Shown: piece by piece, positions 45,601-53,856 of the stretch | How the letters are laid out: each line of letters starts with the position of its first letter | Position numbering within the stretch: position 1 is the stretch's first letter | From: Paramagnetospirillum marisnigri | GTDB taxonomy: Bacteria; Pseudomonadota; Alphaproteobacteria; Rhodospirillales; Magnetospirillaceae | Length of the DNA: 64,000 bases | NCBI RefSeq assembly: GCF_001650715.1 | Contig: NZ_LWQT01000120.1 | Location: 62,001-126,000, forward strand | Reading direction: 5' to 3' | Made by a program: the position numbers and the translations under genes | Notes under the pieces: generated by a model | What the model was told of the DNA's origin: nothing | What the model saw: the letters and a program-made list of their open reading frames with translations, nothing else | Database searches by the model: none

Positions 45601-45628
45601 TCGCCGTCTTTTGTATATTATGACAAAT
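45601..45628 (+). other. Right dif-like attachment site (attR)
   Basis: A 28-bp site with central TGTATA (45612-45617) and a strong XerD-side arm TTATGACAAAT (45618-45628, 9 of 11 to E. coli dif), but a poor XerC-side arm (45601-45611). Joining the left site's XerC arm to this XerD arm rebuilds a near-consensus dif, so the poor arm probably came from the phage. Confidence 0.83.
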
Positions 45629-45643
45629 CATGCTAACCCGTTG

Positions 45644-46411
45644 TCAGACCTCCAAGATCATCCCGTCATAGGCCGGTTCGACCCAAGGCGGCAGTGTCTT
45701 GCGCAGGGTCTGGTAATCCAGCCGGGTTCCCATATGCGTCAGGACGGCGCGACGCGGTTTTACCCGTTCGATCCACTGCAGCGCCTTGTCCACATGGGCA
45801 TGGGTGGCATGGGGATAGTCCACCAGACAGCCGATGATCCACAGTTCGACGCCTTCCAGCAGATGAAAGGACTCTTCGGGGATTTCGACCACATCGGTGC
45901 TATAGGCAACCTTGCCGAAGCGCAGCCCGATGGTCCGCGAGTAACCGTGATCCTGGTCGAATGGCACCACGGGAATGCTGCCGATCCTGAACGGTCCATG
46001 GATATCGTGGGGTTCCAGCAAGGGCCGATAGATGAACTCCCCCATCTTCTCCATCGGCTCGAAAGCATAGCCGAAGCGTTGGCGGGCGGTATCGAGCACC
46101 TGTGGCGTGCCCCAGACCGGCAGCCATTGCCGGGTTACCCGGTTGATCTCGCGCAGGTCGTCCAGGCCGTGCAGATGGTCGGCATGATCGTGGGTATAGA
46201 CCAGGCCATCGACGATGCGGATATCGGCTTCCAGCAGCTGCTGGCGCAGATCAGGCGTGGAATCCACCAGCACCCTGGTATCCGCGTCCTCTACCAGGAT
46301 GGACGAGCGGGTCCGCCGGTTGCGGGGCTCGTTGGGATCGCAGGCCCCCCATCCCATGGAAATGCCGGGAACCCCAGAAGCTCCACCGCATCCCAGGATG
46401 GTGATCTTCAT
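45644..46411 (-). CDS. Metallo-beta-lactamase-fold hydrolase (PhnP-like)
   Basis: A 255-residue hydrolase of the RNase Z/PhnP branch. It starts ITILGCGGASGVPGISMGWG, has the zinc motif THDHADH, and ends with ATHAHVDKALQWIERVKP and VLTHMG. PhnP itself cleaves ribosyl cyclic phosphate, but the neighbours here are not phosphonate genes, so the substrate is open. Its start overlaps the TatD gene by 4 bp, linking it to the tmk-holB-metG-tatD operon. Confidence 0.9.
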   Translation of the reverse strand: MKITILGCGGASGVPGISMGWGACDPNEPRNRRTRSSILVEDADTRVLVDSTPDLRQQLLEADIRIVDGLVYTHDHADHLHGLDDLREINRVTRQWLPVWGTPQVLDTARQRFGYAFEPMEKMGEFIYRPLLEPHDIHGPFRIGSIPVVPFDQDHGYSRTIGLRFGKVAYSTDVVEIPEESFHLLEGVELWIIGCLVDYPHATHAHVDKALQWIERVKPRRAVLTHMGTRLDYQTLRKTLPPWVEPAYDGMILEV

Positions 46412-47187
46412 GGCGGCGGAACCTTGGTGAACAGCCGCAGGAAATTGGCGGTGGTGGCCTGTTCCAGTTCGCCGACGCCGACACCCTTGACCTGGGCCAG
46501 CCGGGCGGCGGTATGGGCCACATAGGCGGGCTCGTTGCGCTTACCGCGAAACGGGATTGGCGCCAGATAAGGCGCATCGGTTTCCACCAGCAACCGATCC
46601 AGCGGCACCCCGGCCAATGTGTCGCGCAAGGCGTCGGCGGTCTTGAAGGTCATGATGCCGGACGCCGAGACGTAAAGTCCAAGATTTATTGCGATTTCAG
46701 CGAGTTCAGGCCCGGAGCTGAAGCAGTGGACAAGGCCGGTGAAGGCCCCCTTCCCCATTTCCTCGCTCAGGATGGCGGCCATGTCGTCGTCGGCATCGCG
46801 GGTATGGATCACCACCGGCAGGCCGGTGCGCCGCGCGGCCTCGATATGAAGGCGGAAGGACTCCCGCTGCCGCTCGCGCGGGCTCTTGTCGTAGAAATAA
46901 TCCAGGCCGGTCTCGCCCAATCCCACCACCTTGGGATGGTCGGCGAGACGTAGCAGGGTCTCCACATCGGCGAAAGGCTCGACCCCGGCCTCGTGGGGAT
47001 GGATGCCGACGGTGCAATAGACGTTGGGAAAACGCTCGGCCACCCGCAAGACCTGGTCATAGCGGCTGACATGGGTGCCGATGCTGAGCAGGATGCCGAC
47101 ACCGGCCACCCCTGCCCGGCCGACCACCCCGTCAAGGTCGTCGGCGAAATCAGGGAAATCCAGGTGGCAATGGCTGTCGACCAGCAT
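46408..47187 (-). CDS. TatD-family metal-dependent hydrolase
   Basis: A 259-residue TatD/YcfH-type protein, a Mg-dependent 3'-5' DNase or related hydrolase. It shows VDSHCHLDF at the N-terminus, the block GLGETGLDYFYD, the metal-binding HTRDADDD and the end VETDAPYLAPIPFRGKRNEPAYV. In many bacteria this gene lies directly after metG, as here, with 4 bp between the two. Confidence 0.94.
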   Translation of the reverse strand: MLVDSHCHLDFPDFADDLDGVVGRAGVAGVGILLSIGTHVSRYDQVLRVAERFPNVYCTVGIHPHEAGVEPFADVETLLRLADHPKVVGLGETGLDYFYDKSPRERQRESFRLHIEAARRTGLPVVIHTRDADDDMAAILSEEMGKGAFTGLVHCFSSGPELAEIAINLGLYVSASGIMTFKTADALRDTLAGVPLDRLLVETDAPYLAPIPFRGKRNEPAYVAHTAARLAQVKGVGVGELEQATTANFLRLFTKVPPP

Positions 47188-47191
47188 GGCC

Positions 47192-48742
47192 TTAACTCGC
47201 TACCTCTTCGACGTAACGCGGAAACACGCCCTGCGGGCTGGGCAACGGCGTTCCGGTCACCAGGGCGGCAACGGGCGAGAAACTGCGGTAGTCCCTCTGG
47301 CCCTCGGGCACCGCCACCAGATCGAGGATGCGGTTCGACGCGGTGGGCATGAAGGGCTGCGTCGCCAGCGCCAACAGGCGGATGGTTTCGGCCAGGGTCC
47401 ACAGCACCGTGCCCATGCGGGCCGGATCGGTCTTCTTCAGCCCCCAGGGCGCCTGCTTGTCCACATAGGCGTTGGCGGCGCGCACCACCATCCAGATGGC
47501 CTCCAGGGCTTCGTGGTAGAGCTGCCTGTCCATGGCGTCGCGCAGCCGGGCCAGCAGACCATAGGCCGGGGCCAGCATCTCGCTATCGTCCCCAGTGGCG
47601 GGGCCGCGTTCGGGAACCTGGCCGCCGCAGTTCTTGCCGATCATGGACAGCACCCGCTGGACCAGATTGCCATAGTCGTTGGCCAACTCGCTGTTCATGC
47701 GTCCCATCATGGCGCGATGGCTGAAATCGCCGTCATTGCCGAAGGGAACCTCGCGCAGCAGGAAATAGCGCACCTGATCCAGGCCATAGGTCTCAATCAG
47801 GCTCAGCGGGTCGATGACATTGCCCACCGACTTGGAGATCTTCTGGCCCTCGTTGGTCCACCAGCCATGGGCGAACACCCGCTTGGGCGGCGGCAGATCG
47901 GCGGCCATCAGGAAGGCGGGCCAATAGACGGCATGGAAGCGCACGATGTCCTTGCCCACCATATGGATGACGTTGGGCCAGTAGCGGGCGAAATCGCCGC
48001 TGGTGTCGGGATAGCCCAGCGCGGTGATGTAGTTGGTCAGGGCGTCGAGCCAGACATACATGATATGGGCATCGTCGCCGGGAACCGGAATGCCCCATTT
48101 GAAGCTGGTGCGCGACACCGACAGGTCCTGCAGCCCGCCCTTGACGAAGCTCATCACCTCGTTGCGGCGCGAGTTCGGCCCGACACAGTCGGGATTGTCC
48201 TCGTACCACTGGAGCAGCCGGTCCTGCCAGGCCGACAGGCGGAAGAAATAGCTGGGTTCCTTCACCCATTCCACCGGCGCCCCGGTGGGCGCCAGCTTGG
48301 CCCCATTCGGCTCCTTGACCAGTTCGTCCTCGGCGTAGAACGCCTCGTCGCGCACCGAGTACCAACCCTCATAGGCGCCGAGATAGATGTCGCCCTTTTC
48401 CAGCAGCTTGGTCCACAGCGCCTGACAGGCGGCCAGATGACGGGGCTCGGTGGTGCGGATGAAGTCGTCGTTGGAGCAGCCAAGAATGCCCGCCAACTCC
48501 TTGAAATTGGCCGAATTCTGGTCAGCCAGCGCCAGGGGTGGCACGCCTGCCGCCTCGGCCGACTTCTCCACCTTCTGACCATGCTCGTCGGTACCGGTCA
48601 GGAACTTGACGTCGAAGCCGTCCAGGCGCTTGAAGCGAGCCAGAACGTCGCAGGCAAGCGTGGTATAGGCATGGCCGATATGGGGCTTGTCATTGACGTA
48701 GTAAATCGGCGTGGTGATGTAGAATGTCTTGGCCCCGCTCAT
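47192..48742 (-). CDS. metG: Methionyl-tRNA synthetase
   Basis: A 516-residue class I synthetase. The HIGH motif is PHIGHAYT at residues 20-27, and KMSKS is present as KISKS in GQKISKSVGNVI. There is no C-terminal dimerisation domain and no zinc knuckle with four cysteines, so it is the short MetG form common in alphaproteobacteria. It is part of the tmk-holB-metG-tatD operon. Confidence 0.97.
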   Translation of the reverse strand: MSGAKTFYITTPIYYVNDKPHIGHAYTTLACDVLARFKRLDGFDVKFLTGTDEHGQKVEKSAEAAGVPPLALADQNSANFKELAGILGCSNDDFIRTTEPRHLAACQALWTKLLEKGDIYLGAYEGWYSVRDEAFYAEDELVKEPNGAKLAPTGAPVEWVKEPSYFFRLSAWQDRLLQWYEDNPDCVGPNSRRNEVMSFVKGGLQDLSVSRTSFKWGIPVPGDDAHIMYVWLDALTNYITALGYPDTSGDFARYWPNVIHMVGKDIVRFHAVYWPAFLMAADLPPPKRVFAHGWWTNEGQKISKSVGNVIDPLSLIETYGLDQVRYFLLREVPFGNDGDFSHRAMMGRMNSELANDYGNLVQRVLSMIGKNCGGQVPERGPATGDDSEMLAPAYGLLARLRDAMDRQLYHEALEAIWMVVRAANAYVDKQAPWGLKKTDPARMGTVLWTLAETIRLLALATQPFMPTASNRILDLVAVPEGQRDYRSFSPVAALVTGTPLPSPQGVFPRYVEEVAS

Positions 48743-48772
48743 GACGGCCTTGCTCCTGCTTGGGTCTGCCTG

Positions 48773-49864
48773 TCAGCGAGAACCGGCGCGGGCCAGTCTC
48801 TCCACCGCGAGGAAAGCGCCGAGGACGGCCTGCTTGCGATCCAGATGGACCGCCTCGGCGCGGGCGAACAGGGTGCTGATCTTTTCCCACACCTCCAGCC
48901 AATGTTCAAGGCTGGCCGCCGCCAACAGGCGGCCCATCAGCGCCGCCTCGCCCGGCACCACCTCGGCCATGCCCCTGCCCTCGCGCCCGCCCGCCCGCAC
49001 CAACCGCGCCAGCCACCAGATCAGCAGGCCGCTGACGGTGCGGAAACTGGCGTCGTTCTCGGGCCGCGCCACCCGGTCGCCGAAGGCGTGCAGGGCGGGC
49101 ACGTCCAGCCGGGGCAGGCCGTTGAGCAGCAATACCACCTCGCGGTACAGATCAAGCCCGCCCTCGTCGGCCAGCGCCAGGGCCTTGCCGATGCTGCCCT
49201 CGCCCAGCCGGGCCAGGGCGTCGCGGTCGGCGCCCGCGAGTTCGGGGCGCTGCTCGGCCAGAAGCTCGGCCACCGTCGCCTCGGGCAAGGGTTGCAGCAT
49301 CAGGCGGCGACAGCGCGAGCGGATGGTGGGAAGCAACCGGCCAGGTGAATGGGAAACCAGCAACATCAAGGCATTGCGAGGCGGTTCTTCCAGAACTTTC
49401 AGCACCGCATTGGCGGCGTTGCGGTTCATCTCGTCGGCGGAATCGATGATCACCACCCGCCAGCCGCCCTCGGCCGGGGTCAGGGACATGAAGGCGCCGA
49501 TGCCGCGCACATCCTCAACCACGATCTCGGTCTTCAGCTTGGTCTTCTTGTCGTCGGACCAGCCGCGCTCCACCGTCTCCAGGTCGGCATGGCCCTGGGA
49601 GGCCACCCGGCGGTACACCGGATGCTCGGCGCCGATATCCAGGCTGTCGGGCGGGCCGCCGAACAGGCCACCGCCCTCACCGCCCCCGGCAAGGACGAAG
49701 CGGGCGAAGCGATAGGCCAGGCTGGCCTTGCCGATACCCTTGGGGCCGCAGATCAGCCAGGCATGGGCGAGGCGGCCGGAATTCCACGCCTCCAGCAGAA
49801 CCTGTTCCGCCGGGCCGTGGCCCCGCAGGCTGTGATTGACGCGAGGATGCGGAGTCTCGCTCAC
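48773..49864 (-). CDS. holB: DNA polymerase III delta' subunit
   Basis: A 363-residue clamp-loader subunit. It has the P-loop-like motif GPKGIGKASLAYRFARF, in which the usual Ser/Thr is Ala, as in delta' proteins, and the sensor region VVIIDSADEMNRNAANAVLKVLEEPP. I use the GTG start at 49864 that overlaps the tmk stop (GTGA); the open frame extends further but has no RBS or family support. It loads the sliding clamp with the other Pol III subunits. Confidence 0.94.
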   Translation of the reverse strand: MSETPHPRVNHSLRGHGPAEQVLLEAWNSGRLAHAWLICGPKGIGKASLAYRFARFVLAGGGEGGGLFGGPPDSLDIGAEHPVYRRVASQGHADLETVERGWSDDKKTKLKTEIVVEDVRGIGAFMSLTPAEGGWRVVIIDSADEMNRNAANAVLKVLEEPPRNALMLLVSHSPGRLLPTIRSRCRRLMLQPLPEATVAELLAEQRPELAGADRDALARLGEGSIGKALALADEGGLDLYREVVLLLNGLPRLDVPALHAFGDRVARPENDASFRTVSGLLIWWLARLVRAGGREGRGMAEVVPGEAALMGRLLAAASLEHWLEVWEKISTLFARAEAVHLDRKQAVLGAFLAVERLARAGSR

Positions 49865-50526
49865 GGCACCGGCAACCGGGCCCGTACCGTCGCCAGGATG
49901 TCGTCGTGGACCTTGCCCGGCGAGGCGGCGGCGTCGATCACGGCGCAACGCATGGGATTGGCGGCGGCGATGCCGAGGAAGCCCTGGCGCAGGCGCTGGT
50001 GGAAGCCCAGGCCCATGCGCTCGTAGCGGTCTTCCGCCCCCCCTCCTCCACCGGCAGAGCCCCGGCTACCCGCCCGCTTCAGCCCGTCCTCCACCGGCAG
50101 GTCGAGGACCAGGGTAAGGTCGGGAGCGAAATGCCCCACCGCCACCCGGTAGAGGCTGGCGATCACCTCGGGGTCGAGGCCGTGGCCGAAGCCCTGATAG
50201 GCCAGGGTGGAATCGGCGAAGCGGTCACATAAGACCCAATGGCCACGCTCCAGGGCGGGCCATACGGTGCGGACCAGATGGTCGCGCCGGGCGGCGAAGT
50301 GCAGCAGGGCCTCGGTCACCCCATCCCAACGCTCGGTCTCGCCCGAGACCAGCAGGGCGCGAATGGCCTCTGCCCCAGGCGAACCGCCCGGCTCGCGGGT
50401 GGTGACCACCATCAGCCCGTCCTCGCGCAGCGCCTCGGCCAACAGACGCAGTTGAGTGGACTTGCCCGCCCCCTCGCCGCCTTCCATGGTGATGAAACGC
50501 CCGCGCGCGGGACCGGTGGCGGCCAT
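49861..50526 (-). CDS. tmk: Thymidylate kinase
   Basis: A 221-residue kinase that phosphorylates dTMP. The P-loop is EGGEGAGKST at residues 15-24, the DRFADSTLAYQG block holds the dTMP-contacting DRY-like motif, and a LID segment follows near residue 150. The LID carries a Gly-rich insert (AGSRGSAGGGGGAEDRY). The ATG at 50526 gives normal length. It overlaps holB by 4 bp and follows the dac gene by 2 bp. Confidence 0.95.
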   Translation of the reverse strand: MAATGPARGRFITMEGGEGAGKSTQLRLLAEALREDGLMVVTTREPGGSPGAEAIRALLVSGETERWDGVTEALLHFAARRDHLVRTVWPALERGHWVLCDRFADSTLAYQGFGHGLDPEVIASLYRVAVGHFAPDLTLVLDLPVEDGLKRAGSRGSAGGGGGAEDRYERMGLGFHQRLRQGFLGIAAANPMRCAVIDAAASPGKVHDDILATVRARLPVP

Positions 50527-50528
50527 GC

Positions 50529-51725
50529 CTATTTCTTGCTCCCCCACAGGATGCGGCCCAGGGCGGCACTGACCCGCCCGGTGAAGCCCAGGCGATTGAC
50601 GTTGTCCACCGCCACCAGGGGCATTTCCAGCGGCGCCATGCCCGGCGCGGTCACCACGATCTTGCCCAGCTCGGTTCCGGCGATGATGGGCGCGGGAATG
50701 GGACCGTTGTGGACGGTGGTCACCTTCATCTCGGCACGGGCACGCCGAGGCAGAGTCACTTCCACATTGCCCTTGGCCGCCAGACGCACGGTCTGGACCT
50801 CGCCCAGCCACACCTCGGCATCCTCCACCACCACCTCGCCCGCCTTGAACAGGGCATAGCTCTCCCATTCGCGGAAAGCCCATTCGGCGATGCGCTGGGC
50901 TTCCTCGGCACGCTCCTTCATGCTGGACATGCCGTTCAGCACCATGACGATGCGGCGGTTGCCCCGCTTGATGGAGGCGGCAAGGCCGTAGCCCGCCGCC
51001 TCGGTATGGCCGGTCTTGAGGCCATCGGCGCCCGGCGTGTTGTAGAGCAGCGGATTGCGGTTGCCCTGCTTGATGCCGTTGAAGACGAATTCCATCTGGC
51101 TGAACAGCGGATAGTATTCGGGAAAGTCCATGATCAGATGGCGCGACAGGATCGAGAGATCGCGCGCCGTCATCATATGGCCGGGCTCGGGCCAGCCGCT
51201 GGCGTTCTTGAAGGTGCTCCGAGTCAGGCCCAACTGGCGCGAGCGGCGGGTTTCTTCCTCGGCGAAGGCCTCCTCGCTGCCGGAATAGGCCTCGGCCAGC
51301 ACTGAACAGGCATCATTGCCCGACTGGATCACCACGCCCTTCAGCAGATCCTCGACACTGGCGGTGGAATTCACCGGCAGGAACATGAGCGAACCGCCCG
51401 ACTTGACGTGCTTCTTCCACACGGTCTCGCTGACCGGCAGGCGGTCCGACATCTTCCAGGCGCCGGTCTTGAGCTTGTCGAAGACCATATAGACGGTCAT
51501 CAGCTTGCTCATGGAACTGGGGACCATCAGCTCGTCGGCGTTCTTTTCCATCATCACCGCGCCGCTGGCGTAGTCGATGATGATGGCCTGCTTGGCCGCC
51601 GTCTCGATGGTCTGGCCATGGGCGGGCTGGGAAAGCCCGAAACCGGCGACCAGTAGGATCGCGGCGAGCGGACGCATGAAAGGCTTGGAAAACATCGGGC
51701 CTACGACCTCGGCTGTTGATTGCAT
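50529..51725 (-). CDS. D-alanyl-D-alanine carboxypeptidase (PBP5/6 type)
   Basis: A periplasmic penicillin-binding protein that trims the terminal D-Ala of peptidoglycan peptides. The catalytic motifs are complete: S-x-x-K in PSSMSKLM, SGN in QSGNDAC, and KTG in LKTGHTE. A signal peptide ends near HGQTI, and a PBP5 C-terminal beta domain and anchor helix follow. The start is uncertain: ATG at 51725, 51695 or 51677 would all give a signal peptide. It follows rlpA by 3 bp. Confidence 0.93.
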   Translation of the reverse strand: MQSTAEVVGPMFSKPFMRPLAAILLVAGFGLSQPAHGQTIETAAKQAIIIDYASGAVMMEKNADELMVPSSMSKLMTVYMVFDKLKTGAWKMSDRLPVSETVWKKHVKSGGSLMFLPVNSTASVEDLLKGVVIQSGNDACSVLAEAYSGSEEAFAEEETRRSRQLGLTRSTFKNASGWPEPGHMMTARDLSILSRHLIMDFPEYYPLFSQMEFVFNGIKQGNRNPLLYNTPGADGLKTGHTEAAGYGLAASIKRGNRRIVMVLNGMSSMKERAEEAQRIAEWAFREWESYALFKAGEVVVEDAEVWLGEVQTVRLAAKGNVEVTLPRRARAEMKVTTVHNGPIPAPIIAGTELGKIVVTAPGMAPLEMPLVAVDNVNRLGFTGRVSAALGRILWGSKK

Positions 51726-51728
51726 GGA

Positions 51729-52715
51729 TTAGTCCACCACCACGCGGGCGTCCTGGCTGCCCGCCGCCACTACGGCCTCGAGGGTGCGGTCGGCATCCTC
51801 GACATTGGCCATGGGGCCGAGGCGAACCCGGAACACCGGCTTGCCCTGGACACTGGCCTGGGTGATCTGGGCCTTGCCCACCCGCGACAGACGCGCCGCC
51901 AGCCGGTTGGCGTTGTCGTGGCGGCTGAAGGACCCGGCCTGGACGTAGATATTGGTCGGACGAATCGGCACCGAACGCACCTCCTGGGTCGCCAATTCGC
52001 GTTCGACGGCGTCCACGGTCATGCCGCGCTGCGGCTGGACCGGGTTGGAGGACGCCAGTTCAGGCACCGAGGTATTGGCCTTGGAACCGGGCGGTGGCGG
52101 CAGGCTTTCGGCCTGGACCGAGCCTCGTGGCGCCGCCTGGGCGACCTTGGGCTCGTTGCCCGACGTATCCGGCTTGATCTTGCCCGCCAGGGCGCGGCTC
52201 TCCTCGGGCAGAATTTGGACACGGACCTTGGCGGTGCCCTTGCCCTCGATTCCCAGCAACTGGGCCGAACGCCGCGACAGGTCGATGATGCGGCCATGAA
52301 CGAAAGGCCCGCGATCATTGATGCGCAGGATGATGGACCGCCCGTTTTCCAGATTGGTGACGCGGGCGATGGATGGCATCTGCAAGGTCTTGTGGGCCGC
52401 CGTCACCGCGTTCTGGTCGAACACCTCGCCATTGGCGGTCAGCTTGGCGTGAAAATCGGGACCGTACCACGAGGCGATACCGGTCTCGTCATAGGCAAAG
52501 TCTTCCTGGGGATAGTACCAGACCCCGGCCACCTGATAGGGCTTGCCGACCTTGTAATTGGACGAGGCCGAGGCCGATGGCGGCGGCGGCGTCTCGCCCC
52601 CCACCGCCGATTTGGCGCCATGGGCGAACAGATTGATTTCCGAGCATCCCGCCAGGATGGTTCCCGACAGCAACAGCACGGCCAGGCGCGACGCCCGCGA
52701 CGTCTTCCCCATCAT
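51729..52715 (-). CDS. rlpA: RlpA septal lytic transglycosylase with SPOR domain
   Basis: A 328-residue lipoprotein. The signal peptide ends at LAGC. A double-psi beta-barrel domain (about 75-165) has the catalytic blocks GIASWYGPDFHAKLTANGE and ILRINDRGPF. The C-terminal 75 residues form a SPOR domain that binds denuded septal glycan, starting NIYVQAGSFSRHDNANRLA. It cleaves glycan without stem peptides during division. It leads the dac-tmk-holB-metG operon. Confidence 0.95.
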   Translation of the reverse strand: MMGKTSRASRLAVLLLSGTILAGCSEINLFAHGAKSAVGGETPPPPSASASSNYKVGKPYQVAGVWYYPQEDFAYDETGIASWYGPDFHAKLTANGEVFDQNAVTAAHKTLQMPSIARVTNLENGRSIILRINDRGPFVHGRIIDLSRRSAQLLGIEGKGTAKVRVQILPEESRALAGKIKPDTSGNEPKVAQAAPRGSVQAESLPPPPGSKANTSVPELASSNPVQPQRGMTVDAVERELATQEVRSVPIRPTNIYVQAGSFSRHDNANRLAARLSRVGKAQITQASVQGKPVFRVRLGPMANVEDADRTLEAVVAAGSQDARVVVD

Positions 52716-52752
52716 CTAGTCGCCTCCCTCGCCCTTCCACCAAACATATAGT

Positions 52753-53784
52753 CTACTTGCCGCCGATACGGTCCGCAAGATGCCCGACGGTCAAAGCGAA
52801 GAAGGTCGAGCGGTTCCACTTCATGATGGTGCGGAAATTGTCGTAGACCAGGAAGGCAGGTCCCTTGGTTCCTTCCGCCAGCACGACGGAGCCCGTCAGA
52901 TCACGGGCGGGCAAAGGCTTGCCATCGGCGCCGCGCACGCCCAAGGCGTTCCACTCTTCCAGGCTTTTCCTGGTATCGACGCCCAGCAGCTTGGTGTCGA
53001 AACCGGCAGGCAGGCGCACCGCCCGGCCCCAGGTCTGGTCGCCGCGCCAGCCCTCTCCCGCCAGATAGTTGGCGGCGGAGGCCAGGGCGTCGCCCCGATT
53101 GGACCAGATGTTCTTGCGGCCATCGCCGTCCCAGTCCACCGAGAATCTGAGGAAGGTGGACGGCATAAACTGACACTGTCCCATGGCGCCGGCCCAGGAG
53201 CCGATCATGGACGGCGCCGCGATATGGCCCTGGTCGAGGATGGTGAGCGCGTTCATCAGCTCGGTGCGGAAATACTTGGAACGACGGCCGTCATAGGCCA
53301 GGGTCGCCAGGGAAGAGACCACCGACATGCCGCCGGTATTCTTGCCGAAGCCGGTCTCGATGCCCCACAGGGCGACGATGAAGCGCGGCTGCACCCCGTA
53401 GCGCTTCTCGATGGCCTGGAGCAACTCCCGGTTCTCGGCCAGTTTGCGCCGTCCCTCGTCCACCCGGGACTGGGTGACGATCCGGCCGAGATAGTCGTCG
53501 AACCGCAGGGTGAATTCCGGCTGCTTGCGGTCCAGCTCGATCACCCGATCGATATGCTGGACGTTGCCCAGGGCCGCGTCCAGGGTCTCGGCCCGGATGC
53601 CCTTTTCCATGGCCTCGGCGCGAACACCGGCCAGGAAGGACTGGAAGCCACCATCCGCCGCCGGAGTCATGGCCGCCGTCATGACCGGCGCCGCCGGTTC
53701 CTCGGCCGAGGCGGCACAGCCGGTCAGCGCCAAACTCAGCACGGCCACACCGGCCAGCGCCCAAGATTTCGTCGCCCAAGCCAT
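52753..53784 (-). CDS. MltB-type lytic murein transglycosylase
   Basis: A 343-residue lipoprotein (lipobox LALTGC). The glutamate in ALWGIETGFGKNTGG is catalytic, and SWAGAMGQCQFMPSTF and the C-terminal AREL-like fold are typical of family 3 (MltB) enzymes. A peptidoglycan-binding domain is not attached. It is separated from rlpA by 37 bp on the same strand, so the two may share regulation. Confidence 0.93.
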   Translation of the reverse strand: MAWATKSWALAGVAVLSLALTGCAASAEEPAAPVMTAAMTPAADGGFQSFLAGVRAEAMEKGIRAETLDAALGNVQHIDRVIELDRKQPEFTLRFDDYLGRIVTQSRVDEGRRKLAENRELLQAIEKRYGVQPRFIVALWGIETGFGKNTGGMSVVSSLATLAYDGRRSKYFRTELMNALTILDQGHIAAPSMIGSWAGAMGQCQFMPSTFLRFSVDWDGDGRKNIWSNRGDALASAANYLAGEGWRGDQTWGRAVRLPAGFDTKLLGVDTRKSLEEWNALGVRGADGKPLPARDLTGSVVLAEGTKGPAFLVYDNFRTIMKWNRSTFFALTVGHLADRIGGK

Positions 53785-53856
53785 GGACTGAACCCCAAAT
53801 ATAGTGATGCCTTGGTCTGTTGTGCCACATTCGGCGGTGTCAGGGCAACCGCTGCC

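Larger units (their letters stand above)
34863..45617. mobile_element. Integrated tailless (Vinavirales/corticovirus-like) prophage
   Basis: A 10.75-kb element between dif-like sites that share the 11-bp core TGTATATTATG (34863-34873 and 45612-45622). About 20 compact genes, nearly all leftward, encode a rolling-circle HUH replicase, a HerA/FtsK-type packaging ATPase, a 336-residue candidate capsid protein, many single-span membrane proteins, a SleB endolysin and holin candidates. No terminase, portal, tail or integrase is seen. Size and content match membrane-containing, icosahedral corticovirus-like phages, and I recall Rhodobacter phage Jorvik as an alphaproteobacterial relative. Integration by host XerCD is inferred from the junctions. 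Confidence 0.82.
45170..45617. other. Prophage non-coding control region
   Basis: This 448-bp stretch between the operon start and the right attachment site has no convincing gene. It holds a triple nested inverted repeat (45221-45325), a promoter with a palindrome (45440-45469), and an AT-rich segment (45480-45617). In the circular form it would join the short left-end region (34869-34964) to give a divergent control region. The 81-codon frame that crosses the right junction (45391-45636) looks accidental. Confidence 0.6.

Noticed and set aside
34863-45617. Filamentous (inovirus) prophage, since the ATPase is Zot-like, the Rep is rolling-circle and integration is at dif
   Set aside because: Inoviruses lack a 336-residue beta-rich capsid protein, a SleB lysin and holin-like genes, and they need a long adsorption protein and a tiny helical coat protein in fixed order. 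The set fits an icosahedral membrane phage better, though the Rep/ATPase/Xer likeness is noted.
34863-45617. Tailed prophage remnant or ICE
   Set aside because: No terminase, portal, tail, integrase, relaxase or conjugation gene was found, and the operon is compact and intact.
45391-45636. 81-codon frame across the right attachment site
   Set aside because: It crosses the junction between phage and host DNA, so it would exist only after integration, and no ribosome-binding site or family supports it.
47075-49348. Long rightward open frame (757 codons) opposite metG and holB
   Set aside because: It lies antisense to two well-supported genes and shows only low-complexity Gln/His/Gly-rich sequence typical of a GC-rich shadow frame.
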